From: Meconema thalassinum
Taxonomy: Eukaryota > Arthropoda > Insecta > Orthoptera > Tettigoniidae
Assembly: GCA_946902985.2 (NCBI GenBank)
Contig: OX336390.1
Span: 527,948,861 to 528,012,860, forward strand
Direction of reading: 5' to 3'
Length of the DNA stretch: 64,000 nt
In this document: positions 42,406 to 50,112 of the stretch, piece after piece
Numbering within the stretch: the stretch's first letter is position 1
Layout: every line of letters starts with the position of its first letter
Made by a program: the position numbers and the translations under genes
The notes under the pieces: model-generated
The model's database searches: none
Told to the model about the DNA's origin: nothing
Seen by the model: only the letters and a program-made list of their open reading frames with translations

Positions 42406-42927
42406 ATGGTGAAACAAAGATATGTGGTGAGAAAGACAAAAAATATGAGCCTGTCCTTGGCAAAGCCTGGGCTTATGACATTCGAGGACAAGCCCTTACG
42501 AAAGAAAAAAAGAAAAAATAATGTGTTGACCATAAGGAAAGCTCTTCGAGTAGCACAGAGACATGTCATTCCAAAACGTCAGCGACAGGGTTCAAAACAA
42601 GGGCGAGTGATCCCCGTCCCCAAAAGAGCGGGATTTTTACCTGCATTATTCGCCGGTCTGGCTGCTCTAGGTTCACTTTTAGGCGGCGCCAGTGCAGTGG
42701 CAAAAACCATTAAAGCCGTGCAACAGGGCAAGCAACAACTCAATGAAAGTCAGCGACACAATGAAACAATGGAGGCCATTGCTATGGGGGCTAGAAATGT
42801 CAATTTGAAGCCAGCCTTTTATCAACAAGGATTTGGAATTTCACCTTTTCGAAATAAAAAAAACATCTTTAACCTCAACCATAGCAAGACATGCCCTGAC
42901 GCATCAGCAAGTGGAAAGCTATGCTAA
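42406..42927 (+). CDS. Basic membrane-active (pVI/pX-like) virion protein
   Basis: I start at the ATG 42406 (MVKQRYVVRKTK); codons before it are poor. Residues about 25-80 are strongly basic (PLRKKKRKNN, RHVIPKRQRQ). A Gly/Ala-rich hydrophobic helix follows (GFLPALFAGLAALGSLLGGA), as in adenovirus-like pVI/pX proteins that bind core DNA or disrupt membranes. After GISPFRNKK an A8 run (42856-42863) is crossed, and the sequence beyond (NIFNLNHSK...) looks out of frame. The natural continuation is the protease frame, as in related elements where the two form one ORF (recalled, not checked). Confidence 0.7.
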   Translation: MVKQRYVVRKTKNMSLSLAKPGLMTFEDKPLRKKKRKNNVLTIRKALRVAQRHVIPKRQRQGSKQGRVIPVPKRAGFLPALFAGLAALGSLLGGASAVAKTIKAVQQGKQQLNESQRHNETMEAIAMGARNVNLKPAFYQQGFGISPFRNKKNIFNLNHSKTCPDASASGKLC

Positions 42928-43273
42928 ACAACTGAAGCTTTCTCATTTTCGAGGTGTGTTTATGCGAAACCAATTACCCTCACAACCCGGGAAACATGAA
43001 TGTGCTGTTGTCAATTTGGATGATCACCGAGGACCTGGAACACATTATGTAGCTTATGTCAAAGAGGGATCTACTGTATGGTACTTTGACAGTTTTGGGA
43101 ATTTGCCCCCGCCCATGGAACTAGTGGCCTATTTTGGAAACAGGATCAAAATATATTATAATGTGAAACGTGAGCAAACGTTTAACAGCCAACAGTGTGG
43201 ACGTTTGTGTTTAATTTTTTTATATAAGACGCAACATAAGCAAAAACGTCAACAGTATGTCGGCGGAAAGTAA
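42833..43273 (+). CDS. Adenovirus-type cysteine protease (Ulp1-like), start unclear
   Basis: The enzyme matures virion proteins. Catalytic residues are visible as His in GPGTHYVAYV, Asp in WYFDSFGNLPPP, the oxyanion Gln and the Cys in SQQCGRLCL. The frame begins with a TTG at 42833 and has no ATG before 42962 (MRNQLPSQ). Yet conserved sequence (ARHALTHQQVESYAKQLKLS) lies upstream of that ATG, so translation must enter from the pVI-like frame. A one-base change in the A8 run at 42856-42863 would join them. The last 17 bases overlap the penton gene. Confidence 0.88.
   Translation: MEFHLFEIKKTSLTSTIARHALTHQQVESYAKQLKLSHFRGVFMRNQLPSQPGKHECAVVNLDDHRGPGTHYVAYVKEGSTVWYFDSFGNLPPPMELVAYFGNRIKIYYNVKREQTFNSQQCGRLCLIFLYKTQHKQKRQQYVGGK
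43221..43228 (+). promoter_or_regulatory. TATA box for penton gene
   Basis: TATATAAG lies 36 bp before the penton ATG, inside the protease coding region, and ends a T run. The implied transcript would have almost no 5' leader. It is called from motif and position. Confidence 0.5.
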
Positions 43274-43979
43274 GACGTTTACACTGCATGGACGTGGACC
43301 TGAAGTGAGTCTAGACTTTTACCCACCTATCGAATTGAGTGAAAAACCTTATGGTTTAGGACTTGTTTCTCTTGAAACGTACAATCGAATATACAACATA
43401 CGTGAAAATGTGAACAACAAGTTTTACTATGATGATTCTGTGCTCACCCTGAACTCTGGTGGATACACGATAGATGACATTTATGAACACATTTATGTGG
43501 TGTTGATCAATGAATATGGTTTAAAGTCATTTCTCGATGGAACGCGCAAGTTTGAACTTGTAGGAAATACCAACACTCATCGCTGCAGTATTTTTTCTAC
43601 ATTCAAAATTGACTTTAAAACTCACCCCGATTCCATTGGTCCATTACTAGGATTTAAACCACGTGTGTTAGAGCCCAACAAAAAACATGAATCAGACCAT
43701 GAAGTGAAATTCATTGAGGACCATCATGTGTCGGTGACGTGTAATATTATTAGTCAAGTGTACACCAATCAAGAACCGTCGCATTCGCTTTATGACTTTA
43801 TTATAACATCGCCCAATGGCTATATTATTCGTGAAAACCCTCCAGTGGTGCTTTTTCATTCTGTGGCTGTCGATGGTATTAGTAATATAACATTAAGACT
43901 GATCAATAGAGAGCAACAACTCATTGATCTAGATTCTACCACACCAGTGACTTACAAGTTGGTGCTAAAACCACTATGA
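43257..43979 (+). CDS. Polinton penton (minor capsid) protein, single jelly roll
   Basis: The 240-residue protein starts MSAESKTFTLHGRG. It has the alternating beta-strand pattern and the segment HPDSIGPLLGFKPRVL that I associate with Polinton minor capsid proteins placed just before the major capsid gene. It is expected to form fivefold vertices. Its ATG lies within the protease tail (17-bp overlap). Its stop overlaps the next ATG as ATGA. Confidence 0.85.
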   Translation: MSAESKTFTLHGRGPEVSLDFYPPIELSEKPYGLGLVSLETYNRIYNIRENVNNKFYYDDSVLTLNSGGYTIDDIYEHIYVVLINEYGLKSFLDGTRKFELVGNTNTHRCSIFSTFKIDFKTHPDSIGPLLGFKPRVLEPNKKHESDHEVKFIEDHHVSVTCNIISQVYTNQEPSHSLYDFIITSPNGYIIRENPPVVLFHSVAVDGISNITLRLINREQQLIDLDSTTPVTYKLVLKPL

Positions 43980-44164
43980 AGTTTGTATATAAAGCAACAG
44001 CACCGTCTAGGAATGGTGTTAGTTGTTTACCACGTGAATACACGTTAACATCTCAGAACAAGCAGATTTTACAGCATTTGGGTTACCACATTAACCCCAG
44101 CTATGAATTCTATTCTAGAGGTAGCGAACCACATCGAGGAGCAACTAGGAGTGGTAAGAATTGA
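43976..44164 (+). CDS. Small conserved-position protein between penton and MCP
   Basis: This is a 62-codon frame whose ATG overlaps the penton stop (ATGA at 43976-43979) and whose end overlaps the MCP start by 62 bp. It is basic and contains YTLTSQNKQILQHLGYHI. Similar short ORFs with an LTxxNKxFLxxLG-type segment occur at this position in related elements (family recollection). Its function is unknown. The tight overlaps favour a real gene. Confidence 0.5.
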   Translation: MKFVYKATAPSRNGVSCLPREYTLTSQNKQILQHLGYHINPSYEFYSRGSEPHRGATRSGKN

Positions 44165-45317
44165 TCTGCATTCTTATCAAGCTCAAACACCTGGACTCAA
44201 TAACAATGATGAAATTCAATTTGTTATCAACAACCAAGATATTTACACCCTACCACATGAAAGTGTTATTCAGATTGAAGGTCGACTCACCAAAGGCGAT
44301 GGTTCTACAACCACTACATCCAAGTTAGCCAACCATGCTTTCGCCTTCCTGTTTTCTGAAGTACGATATGTCATTAACGATATCGTGGTGGATAGCACTC
44401 GAAATGTGGGTATTTCCAGTGTCATGAAACTATATCCCTCTTATAGTGAGGAAGAAGCTAAAACACTTTGCATGGCGGGTTGGTGCCCTGACTCGACCAA
44501 TGACTGGATGGTACACACCGATGGCACCTTCACTGGATATTTACCTCTTAAACTGATTTTAGGCTTTGCTGAAGATCACCAGCGCATTGTGGTCAACGCA
44601 AGGCAAGTGCTTTATCTAGTGAGAGACAGGAGTGATAATAATGCACTCAAGGGAGTCGACAATGCCCCCATTGATTCAAAAATTCAACTACAACGCCTGC
44701 TATGGAAAGTGCCTCATGTGACCCTTAACGATAGCAAAAAACTGGACATACTCAAAATGGTAAAGAGAGATATACCTCTACCCATGGAATTTAGAAGCTG
44801 GGCACTCCATGAGTACCCGTTATTGCCCACCACCAACACACACAGTTGGTCTATAAAAACAGCCCGCTATACAGAGAGACCTCTCTACATGATTGTGGGT
44901 TTTCAAACGAATCGCAAGTATCAACAAACCAAAGATGTCACGCAATTTGATCACCTGCAATTGAGAAATGCATGTCTTTTCCTCAACGGTGCTGTGTTTC
45001 CCTATGAAGGGCTGGATTTAGATTTTTCAAAAAATAAGTTTGCCCCCCTGTACGACTTGTTTTCTAAATTTAGATGGTCGTATTATCAAAAAGAGAATTG
45101 TCCAATGTTGTCACCCCAAGCTTTTAAGACAAGGGCGCCACTGATTGTCTTTGACTGTTCCTACTTGGAAGAGTCTGTCAAACCATCCAATATTGACATT
45201 CGACTAGATTTTGAAACGCATGACAATGTTCCAGCCAATACCACGGCCTACTGTTTGATTATTCATCACAAACAAGTCAACTATTATCCACTGTCCAACC
45301 AAGTGACAAGTGTATAA
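44103..45317 (+). CDS. Polinton major capsid protein, double jelly roll
   Basis: The 404-residue protein begins MNSILEVANHIEEQLGVVRI. It matches the Polinton MCP in features such as the N-terminal strand FVINNQDIYTLPHESVIQIE, SEVRYVINDIVVDSTRNVG, FTGYLPLKLILGF, WKVPHVTLND and RPLYMIVGFQTNRKYQQ. The fold forms pseudo-hexameric capsomers. The frame is intact. Its stop codon TAA lies within the TATAAATA box of the next gene. Confidence 0.93.
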   Translation: MNSILEVANHIEEQLGVVRIDLHSYQAQTPGLNNNDEIQFVINNQDIYTLPHESVIQIEGRLTKGDGSTTTTSKLANHAFAFLFSEVRYVINDIVVDSTRNVGISSVMKLYPSYSEEEAKTLCMAGWCPDSTNDWMVHTDGTFTGYLPLKLILGFAEDHQRIVVNARQVLYLVRDRSDNNALKGVDNAPIDSKIQLQRLLWKVPHVTLNDSKKLDILKMVKRDIPLPMEFRSWALHEYPLLPTTNTHSWSIKTARYTERPLYMIVGFQTNRKYQQTKDVTQFDHLQLRNACLFLNGAVFPYEGLDLDFSKNKFAPLYDLFSKFRWSYYQKENCPMLSPQAFKTRAPLIVFDCSYLEESVKPSNIDIRLDFETHDNVPANTTAYCLIIHHKQVNYYPLSNQVTSV

Positions 45318-45349
45318 ATAGCAGGTCAACACACATCAAACCACTCAGT
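45313..45349 (+). promoter_or_regulatory. TATA + TCAGT core promoter for BIR gene
   Basis: TATAAATA (45313-45320) is followed at arthropod spacing by the initiator TCAGT (45345-45349). The ATG at 45351 is only about four bases after the predicted start, so the mRNA would be nearly leaderless. The pattern is seen directly; activity is inferred. Confidence 0.6.
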
Positions 45350-45350
45350 C

Positions 45351-45884
45351 ATGTCTTGCTTTCAAGCCTCAAGAGAAGTTACATCCATGAATTTAAAATC
45401 TGAGGAACAACGTTTCAAGACCTTTGCGACGTGGCCGGTGCCTTTTATAAACCCTCAAGCCTTAGCAGCCGCTGGATTCTACTATTTAAAAAGAAGAGAT
45501 GAAGTGAAATGTGTGTTTTGTCCCATCATCTTAGACCAATGGCAAGAGAGCGATGAACCCATGCAGGAACATCAGCGCTGGTCACCTGCCTGCCCCTACC
45601 TGTGCAGAATGGAGGTGGGTAATATACCCTGTCATTCAAGTTACCCCTCACTCGTGCCTCTAAGTAATGAAAAAAGTTATGATACGTGTGGACTTTATGG
45701 TGCTGGCAGTGCTTCAGTGAGCAGCTCACAGTCAAAAACATCCAGTTTAGAGACATTGGGATATCATCGGTGTTATGGACACTATAAAGACAAAAGACTT
45801 TTTTGTTGTATGAGATGGTACCGCCTCTATCCTAGAATGAAAAAAGAATGTAAAACTTGTTATGCTAATAAAATAATGAAATAA
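45351..45884 (+). CDS. BIR-domain (IAP-like) protein
   Basis: Residues about 19-84 form one BIR domain: R21 and TFATWP, then ALAAAGFYYL, then zinc ligands C54, C57, H74 and C81 with the canonical spacing C-x2-C-x16-H-x6-C, plus EHQRWSPACPYL. IAP BIRs bind caspases or IAP-antagonist peptides, so the likely role is blocking host cell death. The middle is Ser-rich. The last 45 residues are Cys-rich (HRCYGHYKDKRLFCCMRWYR, ECKTCYANK) but do not fit a standard RING, so ubiquitin ligase activity is not supported. The gene has its own TATA-initiator promoter. It was probably captured from a host or a virus. Confidence 0.9.
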   Translation: MSCFQASREVTSMNLKSEEQRFKTFATWPVPFINPQALAAAGFYYLKRRDEVKCVFCPIILDQWQESDEPMQEHQRWSPACPYLCRMEVGNIPCHSSYPSLVPLSNEKSYDTCGLYGAGSASVSSSQSKTSSLETLGYHRCYGHYKDKRLFCCMRWYRLYPRMKKECKTCYANKIMK

Positions 45885-45998
45885 AAAAATTGGTTGTTGT
45901 TGTTATATTATTATTTCTTATGCCCCCTGTCATATCCTAACCTCTATAGTGACTACTCGATGTTTTTCTTTTCTTTTACTAGAATGGAATGTAAGTAA

Positions 45999-46622
45999 AT
46001 GACATGGGTACACTTTACTGAACAATTGTCAGTCTGTGGTCAGTTGGACTTGATCCAGACAAGAGTGAACATGTTGCGTACACTGATTGTCGACTGTCAA
46101 GGGTTTAAAATTGGAGATAACAAATTTATATTTAAAGAAGTGGCCATCATCGATTGTTCCACTTTTTGGATATCACAAGCTACTCATTTGGTGTTTAAAC
46201 CACCTTATGCGTTTGATTTGTTGTGTGATAAAGACCGTAAACAAACCCAGTGGATTGAAACTCATATGCAACTAGACTGGAAGCAAGGAACCATTTCATA
46301 TAAGCACCTAGACATGGTCATGAAAGCCCACTTGTCTTCTGCCCATGTAATATTTGTGAAAGGTAGTGAAAAACGTCAATGGCTACAACCATTTTTAGCG
46401 TCTTACTGTCAATGTATCGATTTAATGGACATGGGCTGTCCATCGCTGCAAACACTCATGGATCACTACCCCTGTGACAATATTACCCATAAAGCCTTGG
46501 CACAGGTGTGGCAATTGTTTCATTGGCTATCCACCAATGCCTGCTGGGAGTTGTTAAATAAAATTAAAACTAAAGGTTTACCTGTGGATGACACCAGTGA
46601 GATTTCTACAAGCGACGTGTAA
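45999..46622 (+). CDS. Uncharacterised Polinton protein, possibly nuclease-like
   Basis: The frame of 207 codons starts at 45999; an internal ATG at 46071 (MLRTLIVDCQGFKIGDNKFI) may be the true start because similarity I recall from insect proteins begins there. Conserved-looking blocks are KEVAIIDCSTFWI, HLVFKPPYAFDLL, QTQWIETHMQLDW and AHVIFVKGSEKRQWL. The early Asp in a beta-strand context and the later IFVKG strand suggest an RNase H-like or exonuclease fold, but no complete catalytic set is evident. It lies among accessory genes after BIR. Confidence 0.6.
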   Translation: MTWVHFTEQLSVCGQLDLIQTRVNMLRTLIVDCQGFKIGDNKFIFKEVAIIDCSTFWISQATHLVFKPPYAFDLLCDKDRKQTQWIETHMQLDWKQGTISYKHLDMVMKAHLSSAHVIFVKGSEKRQWLQPFLASYCQCIDLMDMGCPSLQTLMDHYPCDNITHKALAQVWQLFHWLSTNACWELLNKIKTKGLPVDDTSEISTSDV

Positions 46623-47097
46623 ACATCAACGTGATACCATGGAGAAAGGGGATGCTACCGATAAAGCGATTGGAAAGTTCTTTGTGTGTAAAAAGAAACT
46701 AGACAGTTTTACTAAAGAAGAATTATTGGCTCTTCCAAAATCATTCATTTATTATGTCGCAGCAAATGCAGTGAAAGAAATCTGGCAACATGTACCAAAA
46801 TCATGGACTCAAGACCCTGTGTTAAGTGAATTGCAACCGTGTACGGATTATGATCACCATAAGCAAGTGGCTATGGCAAAAATACCCTCTATGCGACAGT
46901 GTGCTACTTGTCAGCTAGTCAAACTGTATCATGGTCATAAAAGTCAGTGTAAAGACTTTGTTTCCTCATACCACGGGAGTAATGAAGAAAAAAAGCAACA
47001 ACAACAAACATCATCCACAGAGGAGGAGGAAGATCAAACCTTTTTACCATCGATGGAAAAGGATATGCCAGACCTGTACTGGCAATGGCGTCATTAA
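46588..47097 (+). CDS. Uncharacterised Polinton protein with CxxC
   Basis: It starts at the ATG 46588 or more likely at the internal ATG near 46639 (MEKGDATDKAIG), after the preceding gene's stop. It contains a helical first half (SFTKEELLALPKSFIYYVAA) and a possible metal site MRQCATCQLVKLYHGHKSQC. The tail is Gln/Glu-rich and overlaps the PLA2-like frame. I do not recognise a family. Confidence 0.5.
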   Translation: MTPVRFLQATCKHQRDTMEKGDATDKAIGKFFVCKKKLDSFTKEELLALPKSFIYYVAANAVKEIWQHVPKSWTQDPVLSELQPCTDYDHHKQVAMAKIPSMRQCATCQLVKLYHGHKSQCKDFVSSYHGSNEEKKQQQQTSSTEEEEDQTFLPSMEKDMPDLYWQWRH

Positions 47098-47292
47098 CAA
47101 AGTAATTCAATACTTGACTTTCGAAATCTACCTACCTGATTATTATTTGTGTAGTCCTGGAACTTATCTTGAAGAACCTTTGCAGCATAGTGATATACCT
47201 ATTAATCCTTTGGATCAAGCATGCACCTTTCTTATCACCACAGTCATTCTGCATTAAGACGTGTAGCGGATAAAGTATCGTTGAAAAGCTAA
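46982..47292 (+). pseudogene. Phospholipase A2-like domain (parvovirus VP1-type), broken
   Basis: The frame from ATG 46982 is Lys/Arg-rich, then has the calcium-loop-like segment YYLCSPGTYLEE and IPINPLDQAC, which match the start of PLA2 domains found in parvoviral capsids and some Polinton-like elements. After the Cys the frame departs (TFLITTVILH, stop at 47257). In another frame HLSYHHSHSALRRVADKV follows to a stop at 47292 and looks like the rest of the domain. The His-Asp catalytic pair expected just after the Cys is visible in neither frame, so a small deletion with shift probably inactivated it. Such domains help particles leave endosomes. Confidence 0.6.
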
Positions 47293-47450
47293 ACAACTTT
47301 TGACATTCTGTGATGTCTCAGTGGGGGAGAGGTTGGCAGTCGTCATTGTGATTAGTGTTATAAAAGGGAAGTTAATAATGAGTGGACATGGACATTGAAA
47401 AGGATTGAGGAATTGGTATTTCTTTGTATTCTATTTTTGTAAAGCTCTAT

Positions 47451-48085
47451 TTGTTGTGAAATAAAAACAAGGTTTGCAAGATCACAATGTCTTTTATTTT
47501 AAAAAATGGTGATAGCCATTTCATTTTTTTCACACATGAATATTTACAATTTCCACTTTACATTTTTTTACATTCCCCTTGTTTAGTTTAAACATTCTGT
47601 ACATTTTTGTTGTTGTGAAATAAAAACAAGGTTTACCAGATCACAATGTCTTTTAATTCTAAAAATGGTGATAGTCATTTCTTTATTTTCATTTTTTTTT
47701 CACACATGAATATTTACAATTTCCACTTTACATTTTTACATTCCCCTTGTTTAGTTCACACATTCTGTACATTTTTTTTGTGAAATATAAATAAGGTTCA
47801 CTAAATCACTATATCTTTTAATTTTTAAAATGGTGATAGCCATTTCATTTTTTCACACATGAATATTTACAATTTCTACTTTTCATTTTTTACATTCCCT
47901 TGTTTAGTTTACACATTCTGTACATTTTTGTTGTTGTAAAATAAAAAACAAGGTTTACCAGATTATAATGTCTTTTTAATTTTAAAATGGTGATAGTCAT
48001 TTCACTTTTTCACACATGGATATTTACAATTTCCACTTTACATTTTTTACATTCCCCTTGTTTAGTTCACACATTCAGTAAATTT
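47451..48085. repeat. Tandem repeat, about 160 bp x 4, with AATAAA in each unit
   Basis: Units start near 47451, 47610, about 47774 and 47931 with TTGTTGTGAAATAAAAACAA-like sequence. Each carries ATGGTGATAGYCATTTC, ACATGAATATTTACAATTTC and ACATTCCCCTTGTTTAGTT. The array lies exactly between the ends of the rightward genes and the leftward polymerase, so it may end transcription from both sides; AATAAA is on the plus strand. Confidence 0.85.
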
Positions 48086-48259
48086 TTTAAAATCTTTTTC
48101 GTAATATACAAAAGCAAACATTTTACACTAAAATGTATTACTTATCTTATTTTTACTAAACTACTGTAGCCTAACATTATACATTCTACTTACAGTTTTT
48201 ACAAAAAATATTACAATATAAAACACACTACAAATATTACAATATAGTGATCATTAGAC

Positions 48260-50098
48260 TTAAGTAAAGTAATAGTCGTCAATACGACTGTTTCCCCAAG
48301 CAAGAGTATTAAATGTGTTGGGTATAATGAATCGTTTGTTGTCTTCATTACTTAAAGCAACTTTGTTCAACAAATTGGTATGTAGCTGATGATTTTTACT
48401 TCTAAATACGCACATTTTCTTATATAATACAGGTGGGTTACTAACTATACAGTTTTTATAATCACTTATATCTAACTCTTTACTAACAACATTCTTTTTC
48501 ACTCCTTTTAATTTTTTTACTACTACATCATCAATTGTCATATAGCTGTATGATTTAGATTTTGTGCCTACAAAGGTGTCTATAATAACACCAGCACATT
48601 CATCCTTAAATTTCCCAAGAACCTTTTTGTTTACTAGAGGTAAATGGTAAATATTATCCTTGGGGTAGTCACTTGTATCAAACCTATTTAGCTCAGTTTT
48701 GATATCCTCGTAAAAATCATCAGTTTTAAACTCATAAATAAAAGAATCTGTGTCTGTGTAGAGTAATTTAGCATTATCAAGATAGTTTTTCTTTACATAA
48801 TCATAGTGAAATTCATACATAAGTGTTTTTGATAATTCCAGAATGGTGTAACCCACATATATGGGTTTGTTGTAAGTTACTTTAAGACGATTCATTTGTA
48901 TTACAACTAAATCCTCATGAATAATTGAACAGCTATGAAAGTTAGGCTTGCTTATTAAGTTGCTCGCACCATACCTTTTACCATCATTCTCCCACTTTGT
49001 TATCAGCTTTACATCAACTCGTTTATCAACATTCTCCATAGTCTTTCCAAAAACACTATTATTCATGAGTTTATAAAAATCTTTTTCAAACGCGTTGGTT
49101 GACTGCGTTCTTAAATTATTGTTTAGATCAATATACGGTTTGAGCCATGCTGACTGATGAAATTGCAATACGCGATGAATTTTAGTTAATTTCAATCCAT
49201 GCTGTAGACACTGTTTCAAGTTTTTATAATGTATTACATATTTACATTTATCATTTACATTAGCAATTAACATTTTTGTTCGTGATGTGATGTATGGAGA
49301 TTTCATATTCTCAGGACAAAATGGTAAATCATTATGATCATCATGTAACTCTTTAGGGTACTCAAGATTTACCTCTAAAATATATCCTTTATCATCGTTA
49401 TCATTAAGGGTGTCAACATGTAAGACATCAATTTCAGGTTGTGTCAGCCAGCGAAAATCTTTCAGTGGTAGATATTGACTCATAGCCCAACCATATTGGT
49501 TATTTGCATCGAGGTAGACAATATACTTTGACTCTTCACAAGGGTTGTAGCTAGGCATGTATTTATTATTCGCTTTGGAGTACCGTCCACTACATAGACT
49601 TAATCCACCTCGAATTGATGATTTTATAAAATTGATCATGTCTATATCAGTCATTAATTCTAAATTTACTTTCGTTCTTTTCAACATTGAACTGAAACTT
49701 AACCCAGGAGCAGTGAAATACTGACAAGGATCAAGGTCATAAGTTTTCATACATACATTCCGAAAATTTTCAAAAACATCTGCTAATAATAACACATCCG
49801 TCTTCAAATATATGTCTGAAAATTCTCCTAAAGTTTGAATGTCAAACTGTGTCCATACACGTTGTGCATGTAAATATTCCTCATCACTGATATGACTTGT
49901 GTTTAAGGAACTGTAAAATGCATCTTTCGGTGGTAAACAACACTCCTCAAGACGTTCCACACAGTTAATATATTCATAAGGGAATATACCCTTTTGACGA
50001 ATCAAATTAAAATCATCTTCTTTAGGAAAGACACGATGAATTTCATGAAACTGATCTGATTTTAAATTACTAGCCAGCTTATCAAGACTACTCGGCAT
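48260..50098 (-). CDS. Polinton DNA polymerase B, C-terminal part
   Basis: This is the polymerase half of the protein-primed family B enzyme that copies the element. It contains Exo III (YLKTDVLLLADVFENF), motif A (YLDANNQYGWAMSQYLPL), motif B (KLMNNSVFGKTMENV) and motif C with the catalytic Asp pair (LLYTDTDSFIYEF). The thumb region follows with KFKDECAGVIIDTFVGTKSK. The ATG at 50098 is internal: sensible sequence (IKLRFLDSFRF) lies upstream in the same frame and joins the preceding ORF after a one-base shift in the A6 run at 50134-50139. Confidence 0.95.
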   Translation of the reverse strand: MPSSLDKLASNLKSDQFHEIHRVFPKEDDFNLIRQKGIFPYEYINCVERLEECCLPPKDAFYSSLNTSHISDEEYLHAQRVWTQFDIQTLGEFSDIYLKTDVLLLADVFENFRNVCMKTYDLDPCQYFTAPGLSFSSMLKRTKVNLELMTDIDMINFIKSSIRGGLSLCSGRYSKANNKYMPSYNPCEESKYIVYLDANNQYGWAMSQYLPLKDFRWLTQPEIDVLHVDTLNDNDDKGYILEVNLEYPKELHDDHNDLPFCPENMKSPYITSRTKMLIANVNDKCKYVIHYKNLKQCLQHGLKLTKIHRVLQFHQSAWLKPYIDLNNNLRTQSTNAFEKDFYKLMNNSVFGKTMENVDKRVDVKLITKWENDGKRYGASNLISKPNFHSCSIIHEDLVVIQMNRLKVTYNKPIYVGYTILELSKTLMYEFHYDYVKKNYLDNAKLLYTDTDSFIYEFKTDDFYEDIKTELNRFDTSDYPKDNIYHLPLVNKKVLGKFKDECAGVIIDTFVGTKSKSYSYMTIDDVVVKKLKGVKKNVVSKELDISDYKNCIVSNPPVLYKKMCVFRSKNHQLHTNLLNKVALSNEDNKRFIIPNTFNTLAWGNSRIDDYYFT

Positions 50099-50112
50099 AA
50101 AGCGGAATGAAT

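Noticed and set aside
45720..45884. RING finger at the C-terminus of the BIR protein
   Set aside because: Cys and His are abundant but the C3HC4 spacing and the CGH and CPxC signatures are missing.
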